From positions 62,001 to 126,000 of the forward strand of contig JAVXUO010000321.1 in assembly GCA_033065855.1 (NCBI GenBank): DNA of 64,000 nt. The letters run 5' to 3'. Source of the stretch: Escallonia rubra (Eukaryota; Streptophyta; Magnoliopsida; Escalloniales; Escalloniaceae). The translations under genes and the position numbers were made by a program. The notes under the pieces were generated by a model, which saw only the letters and a program-made list of their open reading frames with translations, ran no database searches and was not told the DNA's origin. Position 1 is the stretch's first letter, and the number at the start of each line of letters is the position of its first letter. Of this stretch, positions 1-13,839 are shown one piece after another.

Positions 1-133
1 ATCGCCGGAAGGTGGATGTGCGTGGCCGAAAATCGATCGCCGTTGCTTGACGGCGTGGAGGAGTCTTCTGCCGCCGGCTGAAGAATTGGAAAGAAGGAGA
101 GAGAGAGTGAAGGGTAGCCGACATTATTTGTTG

Positions 134-443
134 GGAGAGTAAATGAGAGATAATAAAAATGGTGACGTGGCTTCATCCTAACCGTCCTCTTCCACCCAAC
201 TTGATCCAACGGCTGTTGCTGGGGCTACAACATGCCTGTTGTAACCTTAGCAACTGCAGGGGATCTGGATCCGCCTTTCATCTATTCTTCCGATATGAGA
301 TTGTTGGATCCGGATCGCCTGCTGTAGCTAGGGTAACAGCAGGCATGTTGTAGCCCTAGTTACACCGTCTGATCAAATTAGGTGGAAGAGAATGGCTCGG
401 ATGAAGCCACGTCACCCGAACTTATTCTCATCATTTACTCTCC
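134..443. mobile_element. Foldback (MITE-like) element with long terminal inverted repeats
   Basis: The left arm starts GGAGAGTAAATGA and runs through GTGACGTGGCTTCATCC. The right arm is its approximate reverse complement, ending TCATTTACTCTCC. The arms pair over about 110 bases each around a short loop holding a GGATCTGGATCC/GGATCCGGATC pair. No transposase is present. I could not find a clear target-site duplication, so the exact ends and superfamily are uncertain. Short ORFs here are products of the inverted repeat. Confidence 0.65.
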
Positions 444-1054
444 GTCGACGCAAACCAACGACACTAGCTACACATACTCTCTCCCCCCAATTCCATCTGC
501 CGACGGCAGAGCCTTCTCCACCTTCCGTCGACGACACTTCCAACTCTAGCTAACGACTCACTCTCCACCTCTTGGCAACGCCGTGACGGCACATCCCTCT
601 TTCTCCTCCGATCTACACTCCCTCTTTCTCCTCCAAAAATCAAATTGACGAACCATGCATCCCCCACCAGCGACGACGTATTGAGAAGACGCATCTGTAG
701 ATCTATTGAACCATCGCCCACCTGTTGAACCCTTATGGCGGCGACATAACAGTGTTAGTACACTGTTCACCGGCTACAGCTCCACCTTCCGATGACCGAG
801 ATCTACACTCCCTCTCTCTACTCCAACAATCAAACCGGCCTGCAATGGGTAGTGCAGCCATGGGAGAACCATCAGCTTGGGATGGAATTTTTCATCAACA
901 CCTACCATAAGGTATCCGGCCAATACCTTGTATGACGGATTTTATTTTGTATGAATCCTTGATGTACCTAAAAGGAATACGAGTGTAACCTGCCTGCTGT
1001 ATGAATGCATTTTAATTAAATGGCATGGTTGATGTAAATCGGGATATGCTCCAA
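444..1054. other. Intergenic DNA with a short direct repeat
   Basis: No convincing gene. A stretch around GATCTACACTCCCTCT occurs near 610 and again near 800, so the region probably contains a small internal duplication. Both strands have only short, low-complexity ORFs. Confidence 0.5.

Positions 1055-1110
<56 letters not shown>
1055..1110. repeat. Compound (AT)n-(AC)n microsatellite
   Basis: About eight AT units pass directly into about twenty AC units with no interruption. Confidence 0.97.
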
Positions 1111-1112
<2 letters not shown>

Positions 1113-2900
1113 CTACTACCATTGGCACCATCCATTGATTCAACAACAATCCTCCTGCTTTTGACTAGATCCTTTCATATTCCCTCTTCAGCATCTTAAG
1201 AGTGCATTATATTCCGAATTAGGGTCAAGAATCTTCTCAATAGATATACTGGTATGTTGCATCCTAATTAAGAAGGTTGGGTTCCAGCTAGCTACCACAA
1301 TACATTGTAAGAACCTTTATTGTACTATAGGGTGAAGATTGTTTACATATGTTGGTTCTTAGTTGCTTATTGTGTTGACACTTTCTTGAAGGGAGACTGA
1401 GTTGCATCTCTAATTTGAATCAGTGAATTTTGGCAGACTCGTCGCTTTTTATGCTCCAATCTATGGGCCTTTGAAGGAGGGCGTAAAGGATCTTCGGTGC
1501 CGAGAAGAATGCCTGAGAGCAAGGCGGATGGTTTTTGTGCCAGTTACAGACAACTCAATGATTATGGACTCATATCCCTCTCCTAAATCTAGTGCATGAC
1601 CAGTTTCTTTCCACTTCTGTATGGTCTGGGTTCCAGAAAAATCTTGGGCGGGTATTTGTAAGAAAGCGGTTAATGGAGGCCGGGTCATGTATGAGTTCAT
1701 TAGCATGTTCAGTTTGTTGTATTGATCGTTCGGTTGCCTCTGTCCTGGCTCTTAGTTATACGTGTTATGGGCTTCTGATAATGGGTCTTTTTATATCAAG
1801 TTATTAGCTAGTGATATTTTTGCTGGCACAACTGTTAAGGAGGGCTGATTTGGAGAATAAAATGAGTAAAAATTACGCTCAAAATGATTTTGAGAATAAA
1901 ATATTAATTTCACCAAAATCCAAAATTTTGGGGTATTACATTTTATACCTAGCCATAAAAAAAATGTTCGCAATATATATTTACAAAAAAGATCCCTTTT
2001 TCGTTTTAATGTAGTCCCTATAAACACTTTAAGACACAAATCAAGCTTACAGTAAGTAGATGATTATGACTATCAAAATAAAGAGATTTACCATGAGGCC
2101 AATAGGTTCAAAAACTCAACTACTAGTAAAAGCATCGCCTAAGCAAATGTGAATTACAGTTAGTGATAGAGTTAGCTCACTCGAAAGTGAGCGTAGAATA
2201 TGTAGAAAGATAAATTCTTTCCAGACCTCCGAAAACAAGCTTGAGGGTTGGATGTTATGTCAACTCAATTAGGAATTTTCTCCTAGAATTTCATGCTAGC
2301 CATATCATGTTCGAATTGCCAACAACAAGGTGGACAAATGGTCGATTGAAGCCCATTGGAAATGCATAGTTGAGGCTTAAACTTAACTAATCGGGATGGC
2401 AAAATGAACCTGAAACTAATTCATCTATTACAAAAGAAATTGTCTCATGTTAACGTAATTTTAAATAGGAACGTTAAAGTAATTATCTCATGTACATATA
2501 TGATATGGAGCATTCTAAGCTTAAAAATTCTTTTTAATGCTTCGAAATAGTAATCGTGTTGTAGTTAGCTAGTATTGTGTTATGGGAATTCTGCCATTGT
2601 ACTCGGACGAGCAAACCTAATATATTTTTAATACCATTTGGAAAGAATGGTGTATAGCCTGGATCACGGACAACAATATACATACCCAACATAAACAGAC
2701 CCCTCAAATTCTGTTCTTTACAACCCTCTGTAACATCTGAACAAGGAAACGAGTCTATAACAAGGAAAAAAGCTTTCAACCCTCTCAAATAATTAGAGAG
2801 ACCTATCTACTGGCCAACTCAACAAAGTTGTTCACAAACAAAAAATTTTCCAAACCCATCACCACACAACCCCTCAAAATTTGACTCACACCTTTCCTCT
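1111..2900. other. Intergenic, AT-rich, no recognisable gene
   Basis: Read on both strands. ORFs are short and do not resemble known proteins. Around 1850-1940 the motif GAGAATAAAAT occurs twice near a small palindrome (CCAAAATTTTGG), suggesting a decayed repeat. Confidence 0.5.
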
Positions 2901-2918
2901 ATCCAGCATTAACAACCA

Positions 2919-3560
2919 ATGGCTCTACATGCTTCCAAGCCCCTGCCAATGTCCTCACTTTTCAGAACTCCATTTACATACTCATCTTACAACTCAACAA
3001 GACAAGTTTCAGGCATCGGTCTTATTGCACTAACAGCGAGTGGTATTCAAACTGGAATATCTCGTCAAAAAATTTCTGGCACTTTCTTTCCAAGGAGCAC
3101 ATGCAATATCAATCTTAGGAGCTTGTCCTTGGGCTCAACATTACAATCATTTGCACCTGAAGATACATACTGACTCTTCCTTTATAATATCCCGAATGGC
3201 GAACATGAATGACCTATGGCCAGTGATGATACCTATTACGTATGATGTTTATACTATCGGTGCGACTTTCCATTTTTTTTTGGTATCACCAGTGAAAACG
3301 AAGACAAGCTAAAGGAGGCCCAAAATTTTGCTCAGTTGACTCTGCTAGAACATGGAGCCAGGAATAGCACTGTGAATGATATCTGGAAGCAATTCCACTA
3401 TTTTGAAGTAGACGTAATCAGCCACTACATAGACGCCATTACTACGTACGTACCTGTCCTTGATTGAATTTTTGAGAAAGAAAGGGGATAATACTTGGGC
3501 CTGCTCGAAGCACCCCAACAATCCAAGGACTTGACTTTCACATAACACAACAATTAGTAA
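2919..3560 (+). pseudogene. Possible decayed gene, unidentified
   Basis: An ATG at 2919 opens an 84-residue frame whose first residues are rich in Ser, Thr and Pro, as in organelle-targeting peptides. Downstream, around 3290-3470, another frame reads protein-like text with Lys-Glu, Leu-Leu-Glu-His and Phe-His-Tyr-Phe stretches but ends in stops. The frames do not join. I do not recognise the family; this could be chance. Confidence 0.2.
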
Positions 3561-3599
3561 CCAAACACCATAATCCAGACCAAGTATTCCCTCCTTCAA

Positions 3600-4230
3600 T
3601 TGCCTGAATACTCATAAAGCCTTTTGCTGCTTATTTGTGGCAAGTAAAGCCTGTATACTTCAGTTAAGCTATGTTTTATACGTATACATTGTGGTAAACT
3701 TTTCTTTCATATTAATGCAGTTCTATTCCGGAGGAAAAGAAGAAAAAAAGACTTTGTTCGTGCAGATATTTCCGTTTTATCGTACGTCGGTACGTGTCTC
3801 CCTTTTCCCCTCCCTCTCTCTTCCGCTCCCCCACCCCCACCCCCACTCCTCACGCACGCGCACATATTGTATCTTCATTTTTAGGAAATACAATTTTTAC
3901 TATCATTTAAAGCGATGAGTATTTTTAAAACATATATGATTTACTGGTATTTTAAAACACATATTAGTCCTCTTGCTTTTGACAATCGTTAAATCAGTAC
4001 TAAGCTTATCATCTTATTAGATAATTGGTTGGCTCTGACTCCACCACCTGCCTGTCCCCAGCGCCACCACACACACCAATCAACAAAGGTAAAACACCGG
4101 TAGCATCACCGATTACTATATTCAGCACAACGTTGCAAACAAAATGCCCGTTAAAAGGGAATGCCTTTGTTAGTTGTTACCAAACCCTGTCCTTGAATTC
4201 GGGTCATACAGGTGATGTGTCAACCTTGAG
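3600..4230. other. Intergenic, no recognisable gene
   Basis: Contains a pyrimidine-rich CCCCCACCCCCA tract near 3830. The remainder is AT-rich with no coding signal I can support. Confidence 0.5.
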
Positions 4231-4934
4231 ACTGCAAATTTTTCGGCTCACACGTACAACGAATTCAAACCGTCTGATCCAACTACCAGAAAGCAGCCAG
4301 GGTCTTTAATTCGCCTCACATCCATTTAATGGCCCCTCCTCCCTGCCTTCCATTTCTTTTGGAATCTAATTCAATTGCTAGCAATTTTTGGGTGGCAGTG
4401 GCTGCTAAATTATCCACGAGATGGGATGCTATTGCACAAAAGAATAAAAATTGATTTAAACTTGTCGCTAAAATTTATTGTGACACTTCTCCGCACTATT
4501 AAACTTGTCGTTACTTGTTGTCATCGGAACAACATGTCCAACCTTAGTTATTCAACCACAGGGATGACATATTTAGAGTCTTGCCAGCACTCTTAACGGT
4601 GTCACTGACCATATTCTGCAGTCGTTAGTCGTTACTAGATGGAAGGTTGCTGCCCATCACTGCAACTTTAGCTGTAGCTAAGTTTTTATATATCTCATTT
4701 CCATATTATCCCGTTGTTTCGAGAAATAAGCCTTTCGACTTTATTACAATAAGTCCTAACATATCTGTTTAATTAAATGAATAAATTCATTTTTTTTAAA
4801 ACTATCCCCAGTTTTGTACCAATAAAAGAAAATTCAAGGGAGACCATGCTAGAGCAGGAAAGACTAGTAAATCTGGAACGGTAGATGGCAAATATTCTCT
4901 TAATAATGAAAAGACAAAAAGAACACTTGGGAAG

Positions 4935-4940
4935 CACGTG
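4935..4940 (+). promoter_or_regulatory. Distal G-box (CACGTG)
   Basis: CACGTG within GAAGCACGTGGC, about 230 bases upstream of the CHS1 start codon. G-boxes bind bZIP and bHLH factors in CHS promoters (family knowledge). I did not find this distal copy in the CHS2 promoter. Confidence 0.5.
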
Positions 4941-5033
4941 GCAAAATATATTTTTGTAATATTATAAGTTGAATTGGTGGAATGTTGTTGTGCCTTGAGG
5001 CTGCCTATAACTGATGAGAGGGGTTGCTCTAGT

Positions 5034-5063
5034 CACGTGCTACATGCCCTCCCAGCTACCACT
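5034..5063 (+). promoter_or_regulatory. Light-response-type module: G-box plus CTACC MYB site
   Basis: CACGTG at 5034-5039 is followed by CTACCACT at 5056-5063. In the CHS2 promoter the same pair sits at 63772 and 63794, with identical 22-base spacing. The distance on to the TATA box is also identical (18 bases). Known CHS promoters use a G-box/ACE plus MYB-recognition element as the light-responsive unit, so this pair is the best candidate here. Confidence 0.65.
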
Positions 5064-5073
5064 CCTTGGCACC

Positions 5074-5080
5074 TATATAA
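5074..5080 (+). promoter_or_regulatory. TATA box of CHS1
   Basis: TATATAA inside CACCTATATAAGTT, 97 bases upstream of the ATG. The equivalent in the second copy is CACCTATATATGTT at the same relative place. Confidence 0.8.
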
Positions 5081-5134
5081 GTTACCCCATGCACATCATT
5101 CTCTTCCACACTCACCTCATAATCCACACCCTAA

Positions 5135-7130
<1,996 letters not shown>

Positions 7131-7240
7131 GTGAGCTCCAACGTGTGGCCTGGTCAACTTGCCTCTCTTTTGCTATTGCTTTTGTGGTTTTCTTCTTGCT
7201 TTGTTCAATGTCAAGATTTATGTTATATGTAGGACTGCCT

Positions 7241-7246
7241 AATAAA
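7241..7246 (+). terminator. Candidate polyadenylation signal of CHS1
   Basis: AATAAA about 110 bases after the CHS1 stop codon, in AT-rich 3' UTR-like sequence. Plant signals are loose, so this is the best candidate rather than proven. Confidence 0.45.
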
Positions 7247-7249
7247 TTA

Positions 7250-8060
7250 GTGATGAAATGTTGTAAGTTTCGAGATTCTATTTGGAAGCATAATCTTGTT
7301 TTCGTGCATAGGCTGTGACAGTCAAACAAGGCAACAAGCCCATGAGATAATGTAAAATGGGAACCTCTCAAGCTTTAATACTACTTCTGGAGTTCTTTAA
7401 GTAACGCCATATTTGTTTCTTGTCTTTGAAAGCAAAAAGTGGAATGCCCGCGTCAAGATTTAATGTGATAACCACTTTCATGGATACAAAGTTGTTCAAA
7501 TTTACCCAAAATTGTGGGACTGCAGATTCTCAAATGTCAAAGACATTTTCTTTAAATCCTTAAAGTCATACGAAAGAAACAAAACGGAACGGAACGGAAC
7601 AAATAAAGATGGACTATCAGCTACACAAGTGGCAGCCAAATCAATCAAGGCCTTTGCTTACCATGCATACTCTCACCCTCAAGGGCTTTCTTGGATGTGT
7701 GTGTGTTGTGTGTGTGTGGTATACACCCACATGCCAGGATTTCCTAACCACAACATTGATCATGAAGTTTTAGTACTTTCACTGAACCACTGCTGCCTAG
7801 TCATTTTACTTCCGTGTGAATGCAAGTGTTTGTTATTGGTAGGGTGGACTGGTGTTCATAAGACAGGGAGACAAAGTAAGAAAAACATGAAAGAATAGCA
7901 AGGGTAATTTTAACATAGAGAAGCACCTACGTCAATGAAAATGATGTTTGCCGGTCTTTCCAAACAGGAACATAAATAAAGTTAAAAGTTAAGCACTTAA
8001 TCCTACGGAACTACGTGAAAATTGCATTAGTTCATGAATTCTCCTCTGCTTAATTATAAC
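7250..8060. other. Spacer between CHS1 and the OMA1-like remnant
   Basis: No convincing gene. A TGTGTGTG-rich tract lies at about 7695-7720. Confidence 0.5.
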
Positions 8061-8065
8061 CTAAA

Positions 8066-9829
8066 TCATGTCCAGCCCTTACCAGCTTGCACTTGCTCAT
8101 ATATAGCCACTGCTTTTCCCTTTACTTCAGGCCTGTTGAGCATCTCAGATCTTCTGCTTCTAGACGGATGCGTTGAACTATAAGACACCTCTGGTAACGA
8201 CTTGTAAAATATTGGATCCACTCGAGGATCATACCCTGCGGAGGCTATAATCATCAATCCTATGTAGTCCGCTTCTAATTCACGCCTACCAAAAACAAAA
8301 GGAGTTCACAAGTTCTTTTGTTTAAAACATTAAACGAGTAATTTCAAAGAAATGTACATTCTCAAAACTATATGCAAGATGTATGTCAAAGCATCTCAGG
8401 TTGGAAAGTCGTTCAATTTTGAATATACATGTGCAGCGAATCAAATCAGAAAAAAGTTGTACCTTCGGGAAAGGTAACACTCGACAAATTCTTCCACAAG
8501 TGGTCTAATGAAATCACCAACCAGAGCAGAAATCCAGACGCTTGTCATGAGCTTCTCAGATAGATGCCAAGCCACACCATGCCCAACCTGACCAGAATAA
8601 ACACCTTAGAAAGCTGTAATACCACCCAACATGACTATGTCCTTGCAACATATAATGAGGTCAAGCTAATAACAACCAAAAATCACACTTTAAGCATGTT
8701 TAACTTTCTTTGATTTCCATGAAAGCTCATTCGCAAAATCTCACTGGCTGAGGAAAGTTTCTCGTCTATTGCCCACATGAAGTTATCTGCTGTTTGGCCA
8801 TGAGGCTCATTGAGGCTTTCTCCTTCCGAAAGGCACCTCGGCCGGAGAGTTGGGCTCTCATCCTTGTAGATTGGGATCCGGAGATCACACCACAACACCC
8901 ATAAAACCCAAATGACTGTTTATTCGTCATGGTTTCCAAAATGGAAGTGGACAAAGGTAAAAAGAGCAAAAATGCAGAAACATCTAACATGGCTGCCTAG
9001 TTGACAACAAAATATTCGTCCAGAACTATCAAATTTGTGTAAATCCGTTGATTATGCCAACATAATATTGATACCTTAACAAGACTAAAACAAATTCAAC
9101 TTTCGGAACACCCCACCTGCCATCCTCCATACCCCGAATTCATGCCAAAAAACCAATGTAGTAAAATGTAGGCACATAAAAAGCTTTCCACTTCAATCCA
9201 TCCAAATGCCAAACTCCATATTCCACTTTAATCCATCCAATTGCCCAACTCGATGCAAAACTCAATCTATAAATTGCCCAACTCGATGCCAAACTCAATC
9301 TATACCTCTGGCTAGTTTTCCCCTCCGCCTTCTTCTTACCTTTAGAAACCCGTTTCCTACATTTGGGCGCAACCCCATAAACCCTGACTTCATTATATAT
9401 CTTCAAACCACTATGCACGCCTTCAAGAATCCTTCGGAGAATCAACTGAACCCTTTTGCTTTCTGGGCTGTTTGGGGGAAAGATTGTGCTTTTCTTAGAA
9501 TTCCTTCCGATCTGTCTTTCCGGTTGATTCCTGAATACAATCTGAGCATAAAACAAAATGGGCTCTGTTCGAGTAAGCAATTGTCTCCAAGCTTTACACA
9601 ATCGCAAGGATTCCGATATGCTAAATTTCACGCCTTTAGTGCCGTGGTCATTAGGGCTTCTTGACCCGGTTGTTGGCTCCTTGAACATACCCAGTTTAGG
9701 AAGGGGATATTGAATCCGGGTACAACCTGAAGTTGGATGGATTTCGAACTGCGCAAGCCTTGATTTTATGTAAGACAAGCCCATGGAGAGTGGTTTGGTG
9801 ATGCATTTAAAGCGGAAATTCCAGCTCAT
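8066..9829 (-). pseudogene. OMA1-like M48 mitochondrial metalloendopeptidase, degraded
   Basis: OMA1-type proteases are zinc peptidases of the inner mitochondrial membrane. Three minus-strand blocks match the plant family. (1) 9829 downward starts MSWNF, like plant OMA1 N-termini, and contains NSPESKRVQLI near 9430, matching the HPES-RVRLI region. (2) About 8575-8463, after a CAG acceptor, reads VGHGVAWHLSEKLM, the second half of the HExxH zinc helix. (3) About 8283-8066 reads ELEADYIGLMIIASAGYDPR, with the third zinc-ligand Glu, then STHPS and IYEQVQAGK, the usual C-terminus. The exon that should supply His-Glu of HExxH and the preceding core is not visible. Block 1 ends in repetitive sequence (two tandem copies near 9239 and 9274). 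I infer a non-functional remnant; undetected exons remain possible. Confidence 0.7.
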
Positions 9830-9934
9830 AATTTGAATGTAACTCGAACAAAATCAACCGGTAAGCGTATGGATTTGATTGAGAGATTTGATTACGCTGT
9901 TGAAGTCAAACCTAGTTCAAATTTACAGCAGAAC

Positions 9935-10115
9935 TACCTTCTACAATTAACGTTCATCTTCTCACCTTCTTTTCCAATCCCAACCATCTATTTTTTATCC
10001 TTTATTTCTGCAATTATTTTGTTATATATTCATTTTGTGATTAAATATAGTTATTGATTACTTACTCGCAATTGTTGACAAACATTAGACTTTTTAAATT
10101 CTTCATCCAAAGTTT
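9935..10115. repeat. Dispersed repeat, copy A (pairs with 12505-12690)
   Basis: Shares TTCTACA, AACGTTCATC, CTCACCTTCTTTTC, CTATTTTTT and AAATTCTTCATCCAA, in order, with 12505-12690. The two copies are direct repeats flanking the CHS pseudogene. Divergence is high; nature unknown. Confidence 0.55.
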
Positions 10116-10149
10116 TTTTAAATGTTGTCGGGAACATTTTTGCCAAGTT

Positions 10150-11194
10150 GTAAGATATCGCCTCCCACTTCTACATTCCATAAAATATTACATGATACTA
10201 ATCTACATGTGCTTATACGGAAATTTCAAAAGAAGTTAACGTACAAGTCTTTGATCAGATTCAATGCATTGTGCCGAATGCAAATACATAAAAAAAATGA
10301 AAAATAGAGTATCATGCACTTGTCATGTCCTGAGAGAACTCACGCTCAAGCTGTGCGGCGCCTAGACAAGCCAACCCGATGGTCGTATAAGTCAGCATTT
10401 TGCCCCAAAACTTGCCAGTCATGTTGGCAAGTACCTCACCAACACTGGTTGCCTCCTCTGCTTGGCGTGGAGTTCCCTTAGTCTCTGCGACTCACTCACA
10501 CACATACACAATAAGCACGGTTGAATGCAAGAAGGTTTTACAAGAGGACCACACTCACTCTTGGATATATCCGTATATATGTATAGAAAACTTTGTGTGC
10601 GATAACCAAAATATGGTTTAAAAGAAGTTAGTCATATACAACGAGCCCGTACAAATATTTTATCTTCAAAAGCAAAATTTAGTGGCTAATGGAGCTTCCT
10701 TTCTTCCCTACAACAAAATTTTGTGTTCTAACGACAAATTAGACTCTTGAGGGCTTGGATTTTATGCAGGCTTTATGGACTTGGATTAGTAGAGTCCAAA
10801 TTAATAAGAACACTTTTCACGATATGTATTTCAGGCAAGAAAGCGTTCCATGCAGCCAATTGAGAAAATTTTGAAAGAAAATACAAAAATACTGACTTGA
10901 TGGTGGTGGTAGAGGTACCAAACCTCGGAAAGGAAGCAGCAACAAAGGCAATCGGAGAAAGGGCGCAGCCCAAGTCCAAGATTACTGCTGTGTCATTTGC
11001 ACCACTAGTGGTGTGAACGTGCTCGCGCGGACTGCCAGCTCATGAAGCTCCTCGGCCTTCACTCTTTGGTCAAGCGCCAATGCTGCATTAGCAAGGTTGT
11101 TTTGCGGGTGGCATGGTTCTTCGCCTGGCTAAAGGCTTAACCGAGAATAATAATCGCGCACTTATGCTTGTGGTTTGCTCTAAGATCACTGCAG
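10150..11194 (+). pseudogene. Truncated chalcone synthase pseudogene
   Basis: From 10150 the sequence follows the CHS1 intron (GTAAGATATCG, then TTTCAAAAGAAGTTAA). After TTTCAG at 10834 it follows exon 2 from residue 60 to about 195. Exon 1 is absent and everything after residue 195 is lost, including Phe215, His303 and Asn336. Exon 2 carries several small deletions (for example the block around residues 84-95) and frameshifts, although the region encoding GCFAGG around Cys164 is recognisable. Its intron contains an unrelated exon-like block on the other strand (10318-10489). It is a decayed member of the CHS tandem array, in the same orientation as the two genes. Confidence 0.92.
10318..10489 (-). 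other. Unidentified exon-like open block
   Basis: The minus strand is open for about 57 codons with protein-like composition and a plausible acceptor (TCGCAG) at its start. The peptide includes EEATSVGEVLANMTGKFWGK and then TTIGLACLGAAQLER, resembling an amphipathic segment plus a short membrane helix. CHS1 has no equivalent in its intron, so this looks inserted. I do not recognise the protein. Confidence 0.35.
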
Positions 11195-12500
11195 CGCGCT
11201 ACATATTGTTATTAGGCTTAGCACCCAGTTTCGCTTATATTTTGTTGTAGGAAATACTCTTCAAAGCTTAAATTTTGCAACAGCTAATGGCGTTATTTGT
11301 TTTGATTTGCATAGCTTTGCAGTTTACTATCTGAAAGATAAAAAGAAATGCTTACGTATCTAGCACTGATTAAATATTAAAACAACATGACTCGGTATAA
11401 CTTTCCTAGCTAGGGAAGTAACTGCTTGCTAAAGTTTGGTGAAATGATGAGAGTTTCTAAATAATTTGTGGTTTATAAAACTCATTGCTTTATCCTTACT
11501 AATGTGTATGTTGTCCAAATCTGTCTTGAGGTACTCAAAAGCCTTCACCTTATTTTACGTATTTTTTGTTTAAGTGTCTTGACAATAAAAAATGCAAATA
11601 TTACACATACATGATTTATACCACCAATGCGATACTTTTTGATAGGCTATATATTTTCGGTAACAAAGTTAGCTAAAATTGCATTGTCTTATATGATTCT
11701 ATTGTAACAAAAAAATATATATATGTATATTGCTATTGGCTTATGTAAATTAAAGATAGAGAGTCCTCTAATTCTTTAGTTGTCTTACGAATATGAGGGT
11801 CGAGGTACAAGGCATTGAAGTCTTGGATGCAGAGTTCACGTGGTGTTAGTTGCTGTAAAAGATCACTTATGCTGGTCATGAAAATCTCTTAGCACAACTA
11901 AACTGAATACTGGTACGAGTCTTTGTAATATTTTTTTAATCACCTTGAGTTAAGCTCTTGACATGTAATTACCTGTGATGTACATTTGGTACCTGCATAT
12001 TTATGCCATCAAAACTGGTGAAAAATTGGCATACCTTATGAATTGTGCTTCTAGAGCGTTCAAAACTTTGAAATGCAAATGAAAATTGGGGTTACACATC
12101 GTAGAAGAGGTCACTGTGTTCACTAGCTGGTAGGATCTTTTTGCCAGTTTCAAGACTAATAGCTCTAAAGTATTCTGTTGTTAAGAGTAGCATCCCAACC
12201 AAGATGTAAAACTATCGAGTATTGGTAGGTTCGCGAAGTTAATTAAGTAATATGAAACGGACAAAATATTGCACTAGAATATTTATGGATTTAGAAATAA
12301 TCTACTATGTTGTGCTTGTGGAAGTTGCGTTATCATAGAGGTGGTAAGTGCAAAGTGAATACGTGAAATTCTTGGAGGGATTTGAAAGAGAGATTTGGGG
12401 AGCCAAAATTCCCAGTTGAAATAACCACTCTAGACTATCTTTTGTCCAATCAACAAAAAACTTACCTTCCACAATTTAAGCATACTTTTGCGCCATAGTT
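11195..12500. other. Intergenic, AT-rich
   Basis: No recognisable gene. Numerous stops in all frames. Confidence 0.5.
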
Positions 12501-12504
12501 CTTT

Positions 12505-12690
12505 CTACATTTCTAACGTTCATCACACACTACCTCACCTTCTTTTCAAATCAAATCCGAGACACCTATTTTTTGTCTTTTGTTTTGTCAACTTATTTGT
12601 TAACTATTTACAGCATCGCCAATTATAGCTTTACAACACCAATCCGTAAAAGGTGCCAAACATAAACTTTGGAAATTCTTCATCCAAGCA
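12505..12690. repeat. Dispersed repeat, copy B (pairs with 9935-10115)
   Basis: Direct-repeat partner of 9935-10115, about 2.57 kb downstream, sharing the same ordered landmarks. Could be parts of one element or an old segmental duplication. Confidence 0.55.
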
Positions 12691-12972
12691 TACTCTATGG
12701 GTTAATCATGCCTAGGTCGTTGAGAATGACGTGAAATTATGGTCAAGGACACAAAGTTTTGGAAAGGCAACTGACAATCACGAAAGCCATGAGATTTGTA
12801 TCGGTCATGTCCGTTGTCGCTGACTCGTTAAAAAAGTGTATATTTTTTCTTGTCTCCTGAAACTCTATATTTGAATTGTCAGTGCTGCCCCTGTCCAACA
12901 CACTTTTTCTCTTACATTTCTCTCTCTTTTGCATTTCGCCTATCTCTTTTCCTCCTTTGTTACATCCTCACG

Positions 12973-13699
12973 GCATAGTTATCAATACCGTACCGAACTG
13001 GCCGTACCGGTACCGGCCGGTTCTTACCGTTTTTGCCTTTTACTGGTACAATATCCTTTAAATTTTGTACCGGTCAAAATACCGCTCTGTACCGGTTGTA
13101 CCGGCCGGTACAGGTGATACCGGCCGAGATATTGTGTTTTGTACCGGTTCCTTAAAAAATGTAAAAGTAACAAATTTTGTTAAAAAATTTGTAAATTGAC
13201 TGTATAAAGACTAAATAGAAAAACACTATAAGTTCTATTATAGTACTAATCAAGCTTTTGTAGCCTCCTACTCATAAAATTCATTACAAATTGTAAAATC
13301 TTTCCTGATAAGTTTTCAATCTTCACTTATCTTTGATCTACTTCATACATGTAAACTTTAATCATATTCTTTCATCTATATGATGTACTACTTTACACAC
13401 ACCCGTTCGCGCACACACACAAAAACAACTTATTCTTGAACCCAAAGACATTATTATTAAACTAACTAGCTCATTTGAAAACTATGGTAAATCAAGCTCT
13501 ATAGGATAAACAGTTTATTTTAGAAGAACTGTAAATTAAAAAAATATATGTATATATTGTTAGTTCGCCAGTGAATAAATAATACAAATAGATTTTGTTG
13601 ATGCAAATCTTGAGACGGTACCGAAACGGTACCGGTACCGGTACGTACCATTTTAGGGAAAAAACGGTACGCACTCCGGTACGGTATTCATAACTATGC
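12973..13699. mobile_element. Non-autonomous TIR element rich in GGTACC
   Basis: The termini are GCATAGTTATCAATACCGTA and its reverse complement with one mismatch. The inner flanks are filled with CCGGTACCGG-type palindromes. The element is flanked by CTCACG at 12967-12972 and again at 13700-13705, a 6-bp direct duplication. The interior is AT-rich and non-coding. Ends can slide by a base because of a G/C ambiguity, so the duplication could be read as 4-6 bp. Superfamily unassigned. Confidence 0.8.
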
Positions 13700-13803
13700 C
13701 TCACGGTCACCATCCCAAGTCCACCGCCCCTTTGCCGCCACCATTAGTTCCCACCACCGTGCCAACCATCACCCCACCGTCACGGTAAACAACACCATCA
13801 TAT

Positions 13804-13807
<4 letters not shown>

Positions 13808-13836
<29 letters not shown>
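13808..13836. repeat. (TC)n microsatellite
   Basis: About fourteen TC units, continuing into a broken pyrimidine tract to about 13870. Confidence 0.95.

Positions 13837-13839
<3 letters not shown>

Noticed and set aside
159..353. 64-residue plus-strand ORF
   Set aside because: It lies across the arms and loop of the foldback element; its peptide is dictated by the inverted repeat.
3830..3860. Possible quadruplex from the CCCCCACCCCCACCCCC tract
   Set aside because: Short and isolated; no regulatory context to support a functional claim.
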